Positions 35,795-43,893 of a DNA stretch of 64,000 nt are shown in pieces. Made by a program: the position numbers and the translations under genes. The stretch lies in assembly GCF_019396325.1 (NCBI RefSeq), contig NZ_JAHKRO010000021.1, forward strand, positions 1 to 64,000. Direction: 5' to 3'. The DNA is from Nonomuraea ceibae. GTDB taxonomy: Bacteria > Actinomycetota > Actinomycetes > Streptosporangiales > Streptosporangiaceae. The notes beneath the pieces are model-generated. The model saw nothing but the letters and a program-made list of their open reading frames with translations, made no database searches and was not told where the DNA came from. Within the stretch, counting starts at the first letter, position 1, and each line of letters opens with the position of its first letter.

Positions 35795-36015
35795 CGGAAG
35801 CGGGCCCGGGCCGGTATGTTGCCGGGAATCACCCGGACGCGGGCTTTGGCCAGGATGTCCAGGCCGATGTAGGGCGGGCCTCGATCCATTCGTCGGTCTG
35901 CTCGGCCGACACGGCGCCGCCCAGGTGAATGATCGCGGGCCGGTCGGGGAAGATGCTGACCACGTCGGTGCGGCGGCGAATCTCCTTGTTGAGGCGTTCT
36001 TGCGGATGCGGTCGG
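35795..36015 (-). pseudogene. IS256-family transposase, C-terminal fragment
   Basis: The minus strand reads [40 protein letters not shown] and IEAR, then shifts to [17 protein letters not shown]. These segments match the end of IS256 transposases ([20 protein letters not shown] and so on). Only about 70 codons remain, with one shift. It abuts the monooxygenase remnant on the same strand. It is a different fragment from the IS256 piece at 3520. Confidence 0.75.
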
Positions 36016-36231
36016 CGACGCCGAGATCGTCCAAAGCCTCCAGGGTGCGCGGCTTGAGAGTGAAGCCGCGCGAGCCGGACGGGGGCGCTGCGGGCGTGCT
36101 CGACGATATGGCAGGCGAGTCCGCAGTGGGTCAGGTCGCAGGCGAGGGTCAGGTGGGTCGTAGCTTCTTCGGCGCCGCGCCCGCCAGTCATAGCCGTCAT
36201 CCACGACGCAGTCGATCCGGTCCTTGATCAC
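36016..36231 (-). pseudogene. FAD-dependent monooxygenase, N-terminal fragment
   Basis: Two frames together give a PheA/TfdB-type FAD-binding start: a degenerate first strand ([12 protein letters not shown] in place of the usual VVGAGPTG), [20 protein letters not shown], then in another frame [20 protein letters not shown]. The glycine loop is lost and the frame shifts. The gene breaks off where the IS256 remnant begins, so the insertion probably destroyed it. Confidence 0.55.
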
Positions 36232-36261
36232 GACCTAGAATCGAAGATCAACCGACACACC

Positions 36262-36327
36262 AGTCGGAAACTCCTGCGGCACCACAGGTCGAGCCGTACT
36301 TCGTTGGAATTTCTCCGTTGCTACCGG
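36262..36327. repeat. Dispersed repeat, copy A
   Basis: This 66-base stretch (starting AGTCGG, with CAGGTC in the middle and ending TTGCTACCGG) aligns with 51087-51153. The last 30 bases differ almost only by C/T and G/A changes and one inserted base. Copy A lies just right of decayed transposase and monooxygenase DNA. Confidence 0.5.
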
Positions 36328-36379
36328 AACCCCTCAATGGAACGCGAACGTGGACCCGGGTGCGGCTCGCGTCGGGGAC

Positions 36380-36889
36380 TCAAGAAGACGCCGCATGGAA
36401 ATCCCGCCATGGAAGCACGATCGGCGTGGGCGGCGCACCTCTGGCGAGGAGGCGGTCGAGCAAGGCGGCGAGGTCGCACGGGAAAACCGTTTCCCTGGTC
36501 GAACGGAGTTCGGCCAGGGGCCACCAGCGAAAGCGGTCGATGAGGGAGCGTTCGAGATCTTCCATGCCGGAGGTGTCGATCGTCAGCTCGGAAACGTTCA
36601 GGAGAAAGAAGGAGTCGGTGGAGAGGTACCGCTGGCCGTCGTCGCCGATCCAGGTGCCCGAGGTGACGGCCACGACAGGCCCGAACGCTTCGGGGGGAAT
36701 CACCTGACCGGTCTCCTCCCGCATCTCCCGGGCGGCGGCTACAGGCAAGCTTTCTCCGGGAAAGGCGCCACCGCCGGGGGTGAACCAGGCGTAGGCCGAC
36801 CTTTTCGCTATACCCCGGTAGAGTAAGATCTCTTTCCGGGCGTTGAGCACCAAGGTTCGGGCGCTCTGGCGGGGGATCACCTCTGGCAT
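36380..36889 (-). CDS. NUDIX hydrolase
   Basis: From the ATG at 36889 about 169 residues (another in-frame ATG at 36952 would add 21 that look unlike the family). It starts MPEVIPRQSARTLVLNARKE; the Nudix box is GGGAFPGESLPVAAAREMRE followed by ETGQV, with the REUxEE core intact. The AWFTPGGG before it and the DLERSLIDRFRWWPLAELRS segment after it are typical of mutator-type hydrolases acting on nucleotide or other diphosphates. The substrate cannot be predicted. Confidence 0.88.
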   Translation of the reverse strand: MPEVIPRQSARTLVLNARKEILLYRGIAKRSAYAWFTPGGGAFPGESLPVAAAREMREETGQVIPPEAFGPVVAVTSGTWIGDDGQRYLSTDSFFLLNVSELTIDTSGMEDLERSLIDRFRWWPLAELRSTRETVFPCDLAALLDRLLARGAPPTPIVLPWRDFHAASS

Positions 36890-36952
36890 GGCGGCGAGGA
36901 TACCGAGGCGGTCGAGGGTACGCCCTCGAAACAAGCATGCCGACACAGACAA

Positions 36953-37589
36953 CTACCGCGCCCGATATACCCGGCGATCACGTGCAGAGACCGCCCGGAA
37001 CCTTGTCTGCGCCGACCGCCGAACCGGGTCGCAGCCAGAAGATCCGGTCCAGGTTCGTGCGGTGCAGCAGCGCGTATCCGGCCCTGCGCCCCAGCCAGCA
37101 CCAGCCAGCGGCCGAGCTCGCGCACTGATCGCGCCGATCAGTGCGCCATGCCCTATACGTCACCCCAGGCTTTTCCCGCTGCTGCGCCGATCACATGGTG
37201 CACTGGCCGACTCTTCCCTGATCGAGACAGAAATCTGTAGTCGCCGCGAAGATATTCGTGCGATAGCTGTTCTGGTAGAGCAAGGGATGGATCCGCGACG
37301 GCAGCGCAGCACGAGGACCACGATGAACTGCCCGGACGAACGTGGACAGCAGGACAGGACACAGCAGTACGGAGGTGAGGAAGGAAGAAGGCCGGACTGT
37401 CGCGACCAGTGCAGTTGAGGGAGGGCCGGGGCGGTGGACATGCTGCCGGTGCACGAAGCCCGGCATCACCAGTCGGGGCGCTGGAGCCTGAAGAAGCCGA
37501 GGGAGTATTGAACGCCATCAGGATCGCCCCTTGCCGGTTGGATGTCATCGCCGCACGAGTTACCGCAGCTCCACGAAAAGACGGTGGTC
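36953..37589. other. Gene-free stretch with a 12-bp perfect palindrome
   Basis: GCGCACTGATCG (37120-37131) and CGATCAGTGCGC (37135-37146) form a perfect inverted repeat with a 3-base centre. Readings in the surrounding 600 bases are not convincing on either strand. The part near 37,200-37,300 is AT-richer than the rest. Confidence 0.4.
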
Positions 37590-38440
37590 TACGGTCACGC
37601 GTACGCGATCCCTGGGTCCCGCCCCAGCCGGCGGGATGCAGGCGATGGCGAGCACGGCGCTGTAGGAGCTCGCGGTCTTGTCGTAGCGGATGGTCAGACC
37701 GCGGAACTGCTCGAGCCGGTTGAAGCAGCGTTCGACGACGTTGCGACCCTCGTTGAGGGCCCGGTAGAAGCGCGGTGGCAGCCCCCAAGGGAACCGCGTC
37801 GCCTGCGGGCAGCGATCTGATCACCCCGTTCGGGGATGGTGTGCGCGATGCCTCGCCCGCACAGGTAGGCACGGATCTTGTCGGTGCTGTAACCCCATGT
37901 CGGCCACCAGGTGATCGGGCCGGACACGCGGGCGGCCCGATCCTGGACGGGGCACCCGGATCGCGGCCAGGACCTGCTCCAAGCGGGTGCAGTCGTTGAC
38001 ATTGCCGCCACTCAGGCAGAACGTCAACGGCCCGCACCGTCGCAGGCCAGGTGGATCTTGCGTGTCAGCCCGCCGCGGGATCGGCCGGGGGCGTGATCCG
38101 GCTGCGCCCTGCCCGGTGCTCCTTTGGGGCCCCGGCTGCGTGCTGGTGTGCCCGCACGATGGTGGAGTCCACCGCCACCGACCCGAATCGGCTGGCACAC
38201 CGGTATGGAACAGGTCGCCACGAACGATAACGCTGCTTGGATGTCGTGGGCCGTGGCAGGGGGATGGCCAGGATCCGCTCCAACACGTACCGGTGCTGCC
38301 CGGCGATCATCTCCCAGTCCGGTTCATCCAGCCTGTGGTCAGATGCCGGTACGTGGTGACTCTCGGCAGTGGGAACGCCGCTTGTAGCGCGGGGTGATCA
38401 TCGGGAAGGTCTGCCAGGCCCACGTCATCTTCGCTGGTCA
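37590..38440 (-). pseudogene. IS5-family (IS427-like) transposase, multiply frameshifted
   Basis: The minus strand contains in different frames VTTYRHLTTG near the start, VDSTIVRAHQHAAGAPKEHR with a catalytic Asp, GLTRKIHLACDG, PLTFCLSGGNVNDCTRLEQV, and near the end NEGRNVVERCFNRLEQFRGL, IRYDKTASSYSAVLAIACIL. This is the full order of an IS427-type transposase, but joining the pieces needs at least four frame changes. The element is old and inactive. Confidence 0.8.
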
Positions 38441-38681
38441 TCGGCTTCGCCTCGTAGTCTGCGGATGTCGCGTTCACGGCACGGTGTGAGCGGCACGCCG
38501 GAAGAGAACCGACCCGTTCGGGACCAGGGCCGTGACAAAGGTCGGTAGGTGTGCGCCTCGAGGCCAGCGAAGCTGGCCGGTCAAGGCGGATGAGGTCATA
38601 GCCCCCGCAGCGCTCACCTCAACGAGAAACAGGGCGAGCGGACTGCCACCGAGTTGCTCGGTCTGGCCGGGGGCGTCCGGG

Positions 38682-39317
38682 TCAGGGTCGGCGGGCAAGG
38701 ACTTCGCTCACGCGGCTGTGCCGCTCCACCATCTTTGCCAGACCAGCATCGATGAAATGCAGACACTCCAGGATCGCGTCGTGGTCCGCAGCCAGGTGTC
38801 GGTGGTGGATTGGCCCGTGATGCGCGATCTTGTTGCGGAAGATGCGCAGGTGGTCGACCTTTCGGTGCAGGTGCCTGCGTAGCCCCCGGTACCCGGGGAA
38901 CGCCTTGTGCAAGGCGGATCGCCATAGACGCTCGTAGTCGTTGCCGGAGCCGAGCAGTGAGACGTAGAACCCGAACGGAAGCTCCTCGGTGATCATATGC
39001 GGGGGCGGATTCTGGCCGGTGCGGCGTAGTTTCGTCTCGGCCTCGGTGACCCGCTGCTGGCCGATGTAGTTGAGGCGAGAGCCGGGCGCGTCCCACCAGT
39101 CGTCCCTGCCGAAGCGTGTCACCAGCTCGCGCGTCATGGTGCTGCGCATGGCCAGCTCCAGGTACTGCAGCGGACCGTAAAACGCCTCGCTGATCTCGGT
39201 GTTCCAGCAGTGCAGCCGGAGCGCGGCGACCGGATCGCCCCCGCACCGCACTTCGTACTCGGCCAGACGCAGGGGAGACAGCAGATTGCTCAGCCGCCTG
39301 GCCTCGGTGTTGTGCAT
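38682..39317 (-). CDS. Abi-like (Abi_2/AbiD/F) protein with HEPN-type RNase motif
   Basis: From the ATG at 39317 a 211-residue protein. The start LSNLLSPLRLAEYEVRCGGD and WNTEISEAFYGPLQYLELAM are the typical N-terminus of the Abi_2/AbiF group. Arg161 and His166 in the motif RNKIAHHGPIHH form the RxxxxH signature of HEPN RNases. Members of this group mediate phage abortive infection, probably by cleaving RNA. There is no obvious partner gene; the stretch at 38474-38681 has only a weak frame. The gene appears intact, and its defence role is inferred from the family. Confidence 0.78.
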   Translation of the reverse strand: MHNTEARRLSNLLSPLRLAEYEVRCGGDPVAALRLHCWNTEISEAFYGPLQYLELAMRSTMTRELVTRFGRDDWWDAPGSRLNYIGQQRVTEAETKLRRTGQNPPPHMITEELPFGFYVSLLGSGNDYERLWRSALHKAFPGYRGLRRHLHRKVDHLRIFRNKIAHHGPIHHRHLAADHDAILECLHFIDAGLAKMVERHSRVSEVLARRP

Positions 39318-39380
39318 ACGGGGTCGCCTTCCGGTTTCCTGTCGGCGCTTCGGGTGGTACGGTCGAGTCATAAGCCCCGG

Positions 39381-39683
39381 TCATGCCTCTGCATAGCACG
39401 CAGCCGGGGCACAGCTATGTCCGGGCGATGGTTGAGGCTGCGGGCCTACGCCGTGGCCCGCTTGCGCCGACGCAGTTCCCGGGCGGCTTGCGCACGCGCA
39501 GTTCGTCGAGCAGTACTTCACTCCCCGGCTGCGCTGGAACCCGTACACGCTGCGGCCGCGCTGGTGCACGAACATGTTCTGGCAGGTCTCGCTCGCGCAG
39601 TGGCGCGCCGGTAGCTGCTCCAGCATGTGGTTGTACAGCTGGAGGAACATCACGCTGTAGATGGTGGGGTACCGCTCCGACAA
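39381..39683 (-). pseudogene. Zinc-finger (CxxxxC...CxxxC) protein, C-terminal fragment
   Basis: From an ATG at 39683: SERYPTIYSVMFLQLYNHML, EQLPARHCASETCQNMFVHQ, then RGVKYCSTNCACA. The two Cys pairs and the spacing resemble the CGNR-like zinc finger at the end of larger actinobacterial proteins that contain a helical N-terminal domain. That domain is missing because the aminoglycoside-phosphotransferase fragment directly precedes it, and the tail shifts frame after CACA. Confidence 0.55.
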
Positions 39684-39915
39684 GTGCTGAGGACCGGGCG
39701 GTGCCGTCAGCGTCGCGGTTGGTGATCTGGACGCGGAGCGCGTACAGCCCTGCGTCGGTGTCCAGGCGCCAGTTACGGTTCATCAGCCCCTCGGCGAGGA
39801 ACGTCACCTCCTGGATCTCGCCCAGCCCGAACTCATGCCGTACCGCTGTCAGGTCCCCGGCGTCGGGTCCGTCACGGAAATGGCCCGGTGCCGCTGAAGT
39901 TCCGTCCGTCATCAC
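39684..39915 (-). pseudogene. Phosphotransferase (APH family), N-terminal fragment
   Basis: MMTDGTSAAPGHFRDGPDAG is followed by VRHEFGLGEIQEVTFLAEGL and MNRNWRLDTDAGLYALRVQI, the first two strands and the Lys/Arg position of the APH/choline kinase N-lobe. After about 75 residues the frame enters the zinc-finger fragment. The C-lobe with the catalytic Asp is absent. The fusion point shows a deletion or recombination between two unrelated genes. Confidence 0.55.
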
Positions 39916-40005
39916 GGCGACGACGTTAGTCAGATCTGCCCGAGCATGTACATCGAAGCTGACCCTGGTTGAGGTCGGCCGTCTGCACCAGCGGCACCGC
40001 CGGGC

Positions 40006-40503
40006 TCAGCCACTCGACGGCCGGTAGACGGTGGTGCTGTGCTCCCGCGCGGCCAGCGCCGCCGGCACCCGGGCCGCGTCCGCCTCCGCCAGCCGGGCCG
40101 CCGCCTCCTCAGGCGGGAAGAACGTCGCGTCGTCGAGCTCGGCGTGCTGCAGCCGGAGATCAGGCTCGTCCATGGTGCCCGCGTCGAACACCAGGTACAT
40201 CAGGGGCCGAGCCCGGTGGCCGGACGGCGGCGCCCAGTCGACCACGAGCAGCCGCCCCACCTCCACGCGCAGGCCCAGTTCCTCGTCCAGCTCGCGCGCG
40301 CACGCGACCTCGGGCGGCTCGCCCTCGTCGGCCATCCCGCCGGGCAACTGCCAGTGCGGCCGGTAGAACGGCTTGACCACCAGGACGCGGCCGGCTGGGT
40401 CGATGATGAGCGCGCCCGTGGCCACGTGCACCGCGGCGAGCTGGGCGTAATAGATTTCCGGCTCTACGAAGGTGCGCTGCTGGTCTGCGTCTGATGGGTT
40501 CAT
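40006..40503 (-). CDS. NUDIX hydrolase
   Basis: A 165-residue protein. Strands ALIIDPAGRVLVVKPFYRPH and WQLPGGMADEGEPPEVACAR lead into ELDEELGLRVEVGRLLVVDW: the Nudix box GGMADEGEPPEVACARELDEELG has the REUxEE-type core (RELDEE). It differs from the other NUDIX gene of the window (36380-36889). No clear neighbour suggests the substrate. Confidence 0.9.
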   Translation of the reverse strand: MNPSDADQQRTFVEPEIYYAQLAAVHVATGALIIDPAGRVLVVKPFYRPHWQLPGGMADEGEPPEVACARELDEELGLRVEVGRLLVVDWAPPSGHRARPLMYLVFDAGTMDEPDLRLQHAELDDATFFPPEEAAARLAEADAARVPAALAAREHSTTVYRPSSG

Positions 40504-40695
40504 GTCTGGGTGAGAGTTTCCCGGGAATTGCTCGATGTAGTCGCGCCGGCGTCGGACGTCCTCGGTGCTGGCGCCGGCCGCGATCGTCGGCCGGGGGATG
40601 GCGTGGGCCAGGGCCCTGTCGGCCAGGGCCCTCTCGGAAGGGCCTCTGCCGGACAGAGCCTCGGCCGCGCAGCTATCCTCTCGGCCGGTGGCGAT

Positions 40696-41545
40696 TCAGC
40701 GGGCGGCGGCGTCCAGAACAGGGCGCACCGTCCAGCCTCGGCCGTCACGGTGCAGCTCGGGGCGGATCCGGTCGAGGCCGGGGCGGCCGTGGCCGCGCCA
40801 CTCGCGGGCCCACTCGGCGAGCAGGCCGGTGGCGCTGTCGTCGCCGGCGGACAGGTGCTGGTCGGCCCGGCTTGGGGTGACGAGGGCGATGCCGGTGGGC
40901 GTGCTAGCGCCGATGCGCCACACCGGGACGCCGAGCGCGGCGGTGGTCAGGGCGGTGGGCCGCGTGGCCAGCAGATAGGCGTAGAAGTCGGCCGCGTTCT
41001 CCTCCTCCCGCAGCGGGCCGCTCGTGGAGCGGCCTGCCGTCTGCACCTGCTTGAGCAGGTGGCTGCTGGCCTCACCCGCTCCAGGGGGGTGCGCAGCCAG
41101 GCCGACGACAGCCACCATGGCTGCCCGTCGTCGTCGTGGGCCAGGGCGTCCACCCCCCGGGGCGGGACGATCCACTGGTCCAGGAGCTGGGAGGTAGCTG
41201 CCACGAACCCGGCCTGCATGAGCCGGTCGGCCGACAGCTTCTGCCCGTCGCAGAGGTGAGCGCGGACGACGAGGAACGTCTTGACCAGATCGGTCACCTG
41301 GACCGGGACCACCGCGGTCGTGCCCAGCGCCGCCTGGCGCATCCACGCAGAGCGGGATGTGTTCCAGGGTTGCCCAGGCGATGATGCGGTTGACCGGTTG
41401 GGGGGCGGTGCTGGTGCCGCCGTCGGCGGCGGTCAGGGTGACGTTCGTGCGGCCGTCGGCGAGCAGGCGCCGCTCGGCCCGGTTGGTGAGGGCCGGGTCG
41501 ATGTCGATGCTGGTGACGTGGCCGGGAGCGGGCCCGGGGCTTGTC
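40696..41545 (-). pseudogene. PCMT-like methyltransferase, frameshifted
   Basis: Pieces in different minus-strand frames: GHVTSIDIDPALTNRAERRL, LTAADGG and NRIIAWATLEHIPLCVD (SAM motifs II and III region), a shift, then MRQAALGTTAVVPVQVTDLV, SADRLMQAGFVAATSQLLDQ and WWLSSAWLRTPLERV, a second shift, then EENAADFYAYLLATRPTALT, WRIGASTPTGIALVTPSRAD and LLAEWAREWRGHGRPGLDRI. The order is that of a PCMT-like methyltransferase with the extended C-terminus seen in peptide-maturation systems, as in the intact gene at 17648. The motif I segment is poorly preserved. Two or more shifts make it dead. Confidence 0.65.
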
Positions 41546-41559
41546 GGTGCCCCCGGCGG

Positions 41560-41725
41560 GCGCCAGCGGCAGCCGGGCTTCCATGACAGCGGTGGCGTGG
41601 GCGGCGTTGAGTAGCATGGCGCTGGCCTCGCTGTGGACATGGAGTTCCTCGCTGAGGTTGAGCCGCATGCCGTTGATCAGCTGCAGCACGTTGCGGATCT
41701 CCCAGGACAATCGGGCGGCCTGCAT
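41560..41725 (-). CDS. Unrecognised short reading upstream of the methyltransferase remnant
   Basis: From an ATG at 41725 the reading SWEIRNVLQLINGMRLNLSE and EELHVHSEASAMLLNAAHAT has normal coding composition, then runs into the decayed methyltransferase in the wrong frame. It could be the missing N-terminal part of that gene or a separate gene end. I cannot assign it. Confidence 0.25.
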
Positions 41726-41928
41726 GAGCAGCTACGCGGGCGACATGCCGCCGTGTCGGTCCCGGCGGGGCGGGGTGATAGTGCGGACCGGGAGGGAGCG
41801 GGACCGAGCGGAAGCGGGTCATGCCTTCTTCTCCAAACAGCCCGGCGGGAACGGCTGCATGCTCGCACGTCACAGGCGATCGACGTGGCCGTGCCGGCGG
41901 CCGCGCTGGTGCCGGGGTGGCCGAGGAG

Positions 41929-42054
41929 ATGGAACGCCGCGCGAAGCGCCAGGCTGAGATAGCCGCGCTGGCCGAACGGCTGGCGCCAGCGCGGGCACAG
42001 ATCGCCGCCAACCTGACGGACAAGATGGAGACCATGAAGGGGGAGGCCGCGTAA
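41929..42054 (+). CDS. Short helical protein, phage-like, possibly truncated
   Basis: The last 41 codons before TAA at 42052-42054 read MERRAKRQAEIAALAERLAP and ARAQIAANLTDKMETMKGEA, a charged helix. A frame continues upstream to an ATG at 41821, but that part is Arg/Gly-rich and doubtful. The stop overlaps the next ATG (TAATG), so the two genes were translationally coupled. The pair looks like part of a phage morphogenesis cluster by its partner's features. Confidence 0.4.
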   Translation: MERRAKRQAEIAALAERLAPARAQIAANLTDKMETMKGEAA

Positions 42055-42212
42055 TGGGTTGCGGGTGCGGCAAGGGCCGCCAGCAGTTCGAGGTCGTCAG
42101 CGCTGACGGCAAGGTCGTCGACAACTCGACGAGTAAGACCACGGCCGAGGCCGTCGCCAAGCGTTACGACGGTACGACGGTGTGGCCGAAGGAGCCGGCC
42201 GCCAATGCGTGA
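42054..42212 (+). CDS. Small Cys-rich-start phage-like protein
   Basis: A 52-residue protein, MGCGCGKGRQQFEVVSADGK and so on to TTVWPKEPAANA. Very short proteins starting M(G/A)CGCG, with a strand-rich core and a KTTAEAVAKRY-type helix, occur in actinobacteriophage structural regions. No other capsid or tail gene is visible here, so it would be a prophage leftover. Its function is unknown. It is followed by a hairpin. Confidence 0.55.
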   Translation: MGCGCGKGRQQFEVVSADGKVVDNSTSKTTAEAVAKRYDGTTVWPKEPAANA

Positions 42213-42268
42213 GCTGCTGAGACTCCGCCGCTGAGAAGGGACTCGCGGCCTGATCCGGCGGCGGACAG

Positions 42269-42305
42269 GACAGGCCCTCGGACCCCTCCGGACCGGGGGC
42301 CTGTC
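42269..42305. terminator. Hairpin between convergent small genes
   Basis: GACAGGCCC (42269-42277) pairs with GGGCCTGTC (42297-42305), and the 19-base loop has its own short stem. It lies between the phage-like gene and the leftward secreted-protein gene and may end transcription from both sides. Confidence 0.5.
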
Positions 42306-42351
42306 TCATGCCCGGCCTTGGCGCCGGGGCGGAGGACGGGTTGGCCGCTTG

Positions 42352-42693
42352 CTAGCCGGAGAGCACGTCGTAGACGTAGCCGTCGCCGATCCGGTAGGGG
42401 TAGTTGCCGCGGCAGACGGCCATGGAGGCCTGGGTGGGGCCCTTGGCGATCCCCCCGTAGATGCGCGTGCGGTCGGAGTCGCTGTTGTTGCGCTCGTAGC
42501 ACCAGGTGCCGACCTGGAACGTCCATCTGGTGGTGCACTTCAGAGCGACCGTGCCGTATTCGCCGGTCTTGTTGGTGGTGGTGTAGCAGGACGAGGCGCT
42601 GCTGTGCGCGGCGGCGCTGGCTGGTGCGGCGGCCGTGCTGGCCGCCAGGGCGACGGATGCGGCGAGGTAGGCGAAGGTGCGCAGGCGAGGCAT
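42352..42693 (-). CDS. Secreted small Cys-containing protein
   Basis: From the ATG at 42693 (preceded by AGGAGA at good distance) a 113-residue protein: a Sec signal peptide MPRLRTFAYLAASVALAAST to APASAAA, then a mature part of about 85 residues with four Cys (SSCYTTTNKTGEYG, VALKCTTRWTFQVGTWCYER, MAVCRGNYPYRIGDGYVYDV). Two disulphides are likely. It resembles in style, though not clearly in sequence, the small secreted protein at 53287. Its role is unknown. Confidence 0.7.
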   Translation of the reverse strand: MPRLRTFAYLAASVALAASTAAAPASAAAHSSASSCYTTTNKTGEYGTVALKCTTRWTFQVGTWCYERNNSDSDRTRIYGGIAKGPTQASMAVCRGNYPYRIGDGYVYDVLSG

Positions 42694-42917
42694 CTGATCT
42701 CCTGGTGGTGAACCGGGTTCGGATGAGGCCATCGAACCTCGGAGCGCTTTTGGCAGGCTTTCGACCTGCTGTGCCTCCGAGGGTGGGCAGGAGCCAGAGG
42801 CGGGCAGCTCACCCCTGCTCAAATCCGAAACCGATTCGCAACTGATCGTGTGCGTGACTTCTCCTGTGACTGGCGGGACGATACCCATCTGCACACGAAC
42901 ATCCAGAAAGTCCCCTC

Positions 42918-43208
42918 ATGCACGAATCGGCTGTAACGCTCCAGCAGATCATCGACGACGACCGCGCCACCGCCCGCACGACGCTCGACCAGCTCGACCA
43001 GGCCGAAGCCAACATCCTCTTCCTCCAGCAGTGCGCCCACGCCCTGCTCAAAAAGGCAGACGAATACGCCGCGCTCATCACCGAATACGAACAAGCCGTC
43101 GCGGCCGGGGACCGGCCCGCAACCGCCCGTAGGCTCGTACTCATCCAGCACGCCGCCGCCAGCGCCATCGAATCCAGGAACGCGGCCGCCGACGCCTGTC
43201 CCAGGTAA
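42918..43208 (+). CDS. Small coiled-coil protein
   Basis: A 96-residue protein MHESAVTLQQIIDDDRATAR through LDQAEANILFLQQCAHALLK to ESRNAAADACPR. Nearly all helical with clean composition and no frameshift. It is divergent from the secreted-protein gene. No family is recognised; the size and helical character would fit a phage or plasmid accessory gene. Confidence 0.5.
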   Translation: MHESAVTLQQIIDDDRATARTTLDQLDQAEANILFLQQCAHALLKKADEYAALITEYEQAVAAGDRPATARRLVLIQHAAASAIESRNAAADACPR

Positions 43209-43216
43209 TAGGCGAA

Positions 43217-43384
43217 TCAGAACAGCGTGTCGTGCACCAGCACCGGCATCTGCCGGCGCTGAATGATACGCAGGCACCGCCGGCAGGTGACCGGAGCCAG
43301 CGACACGCGCAGGCGTCGGCGGATCGCCCGGGCCTGGATCCGGTCGACATCACGATTGACGCTTGCGCCCCCTTCGCCGCGCAC
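43217..43384 (-). CDS. Very small basic protein
   Basis: A GTG at 43384 opens 55 codons reading VRGEGGASVNRDVDRIQARA, IRRRLRVSLAPVTCRRCLRI and IQRRQMPVLVHDTLF. The composition looks better than on the opposite strand. The CRRC motif could bind metal. It converges with the coiled-coil gene. Support is limited to composition. Confidence 0.3.
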   Translation of the reverse strand: MRGEGGASVNRDVDRIQARAIRRRLRVSLAPVTCRRCLRIIQRRQMPVLVHDTLF

Positions 43385-43451
43385 CTGATGCTGCTGCTGT
43401 CATGCCAGCGCTGACCGCCGCGTGCGGCCGGCGCCACGGCAGAGGCATGGG

Positions 43452-43697
43452 GTGACGACGCTGGAAGAGAATAGTCCGGTGACGGCGTGGGATCCTCGGG
43501 ATCGGCGCGCCCGCATGCCCAGCATGAGAGAGGCCGTTTGCGTCGCCTGCGCCCCAGACCGTGCCTGGGAGCGCCTGGTCGCGAACCCGCTGCCGGGGAG
43601 CTGGGTGATCTCGTCATACAAGGCCATCGGACGTCCTCACTGCCGGGTCACTGTGGCCATCGACCGAGAGGGGGCCCGCGCGCTCGTGGCGCACTGA
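43452..43697 (+). CDS. Small hypothetical protein
   Basis: From a GTG at 43452: VTTLEENSPVTAWDPRDRRA, then CVACAPDRAWERLVANPLPG, SWVISSYKAIGRPHCRVTVA and IDREGARALVAH, 81 residues. The second half has good coding character. No family is recognised, and it may be a fragment of a longer protein. Confidence 0.35.
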   Translation: MTTLEENSPVTAWDPRDRRARMPSMREAVCVACAPDRAWERLVANPLPGSWVISSYKAIGRPHCRVTVAIDREGARALVAH

Positions 43698-43893
43698 GGA
43701 CGCACTCGGCACCGACGTGTCTGGGCGCGGCATAGCGCTCAGCTGCAGCCAGCACGAGCAAAAGATCACCTTAGGAGTCGTTCGTGACGCTGCCGTCACA
43801 AAAGCTCGCCTCGGCCTGATGATCGGTGCCCGCCGCCCGGCCTTGCGAAGAGCCCACCTGCAAGACCGCCACGATAGGGCGTGGCGCCTGGTT

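Noticed and set aside
38474..38698. A 74-codon minus frame after the Abi-like gene as a possible partner
   Set aside because: Composition is weak and it overlaps the end of the Abi gene; no evidence for a real protein.
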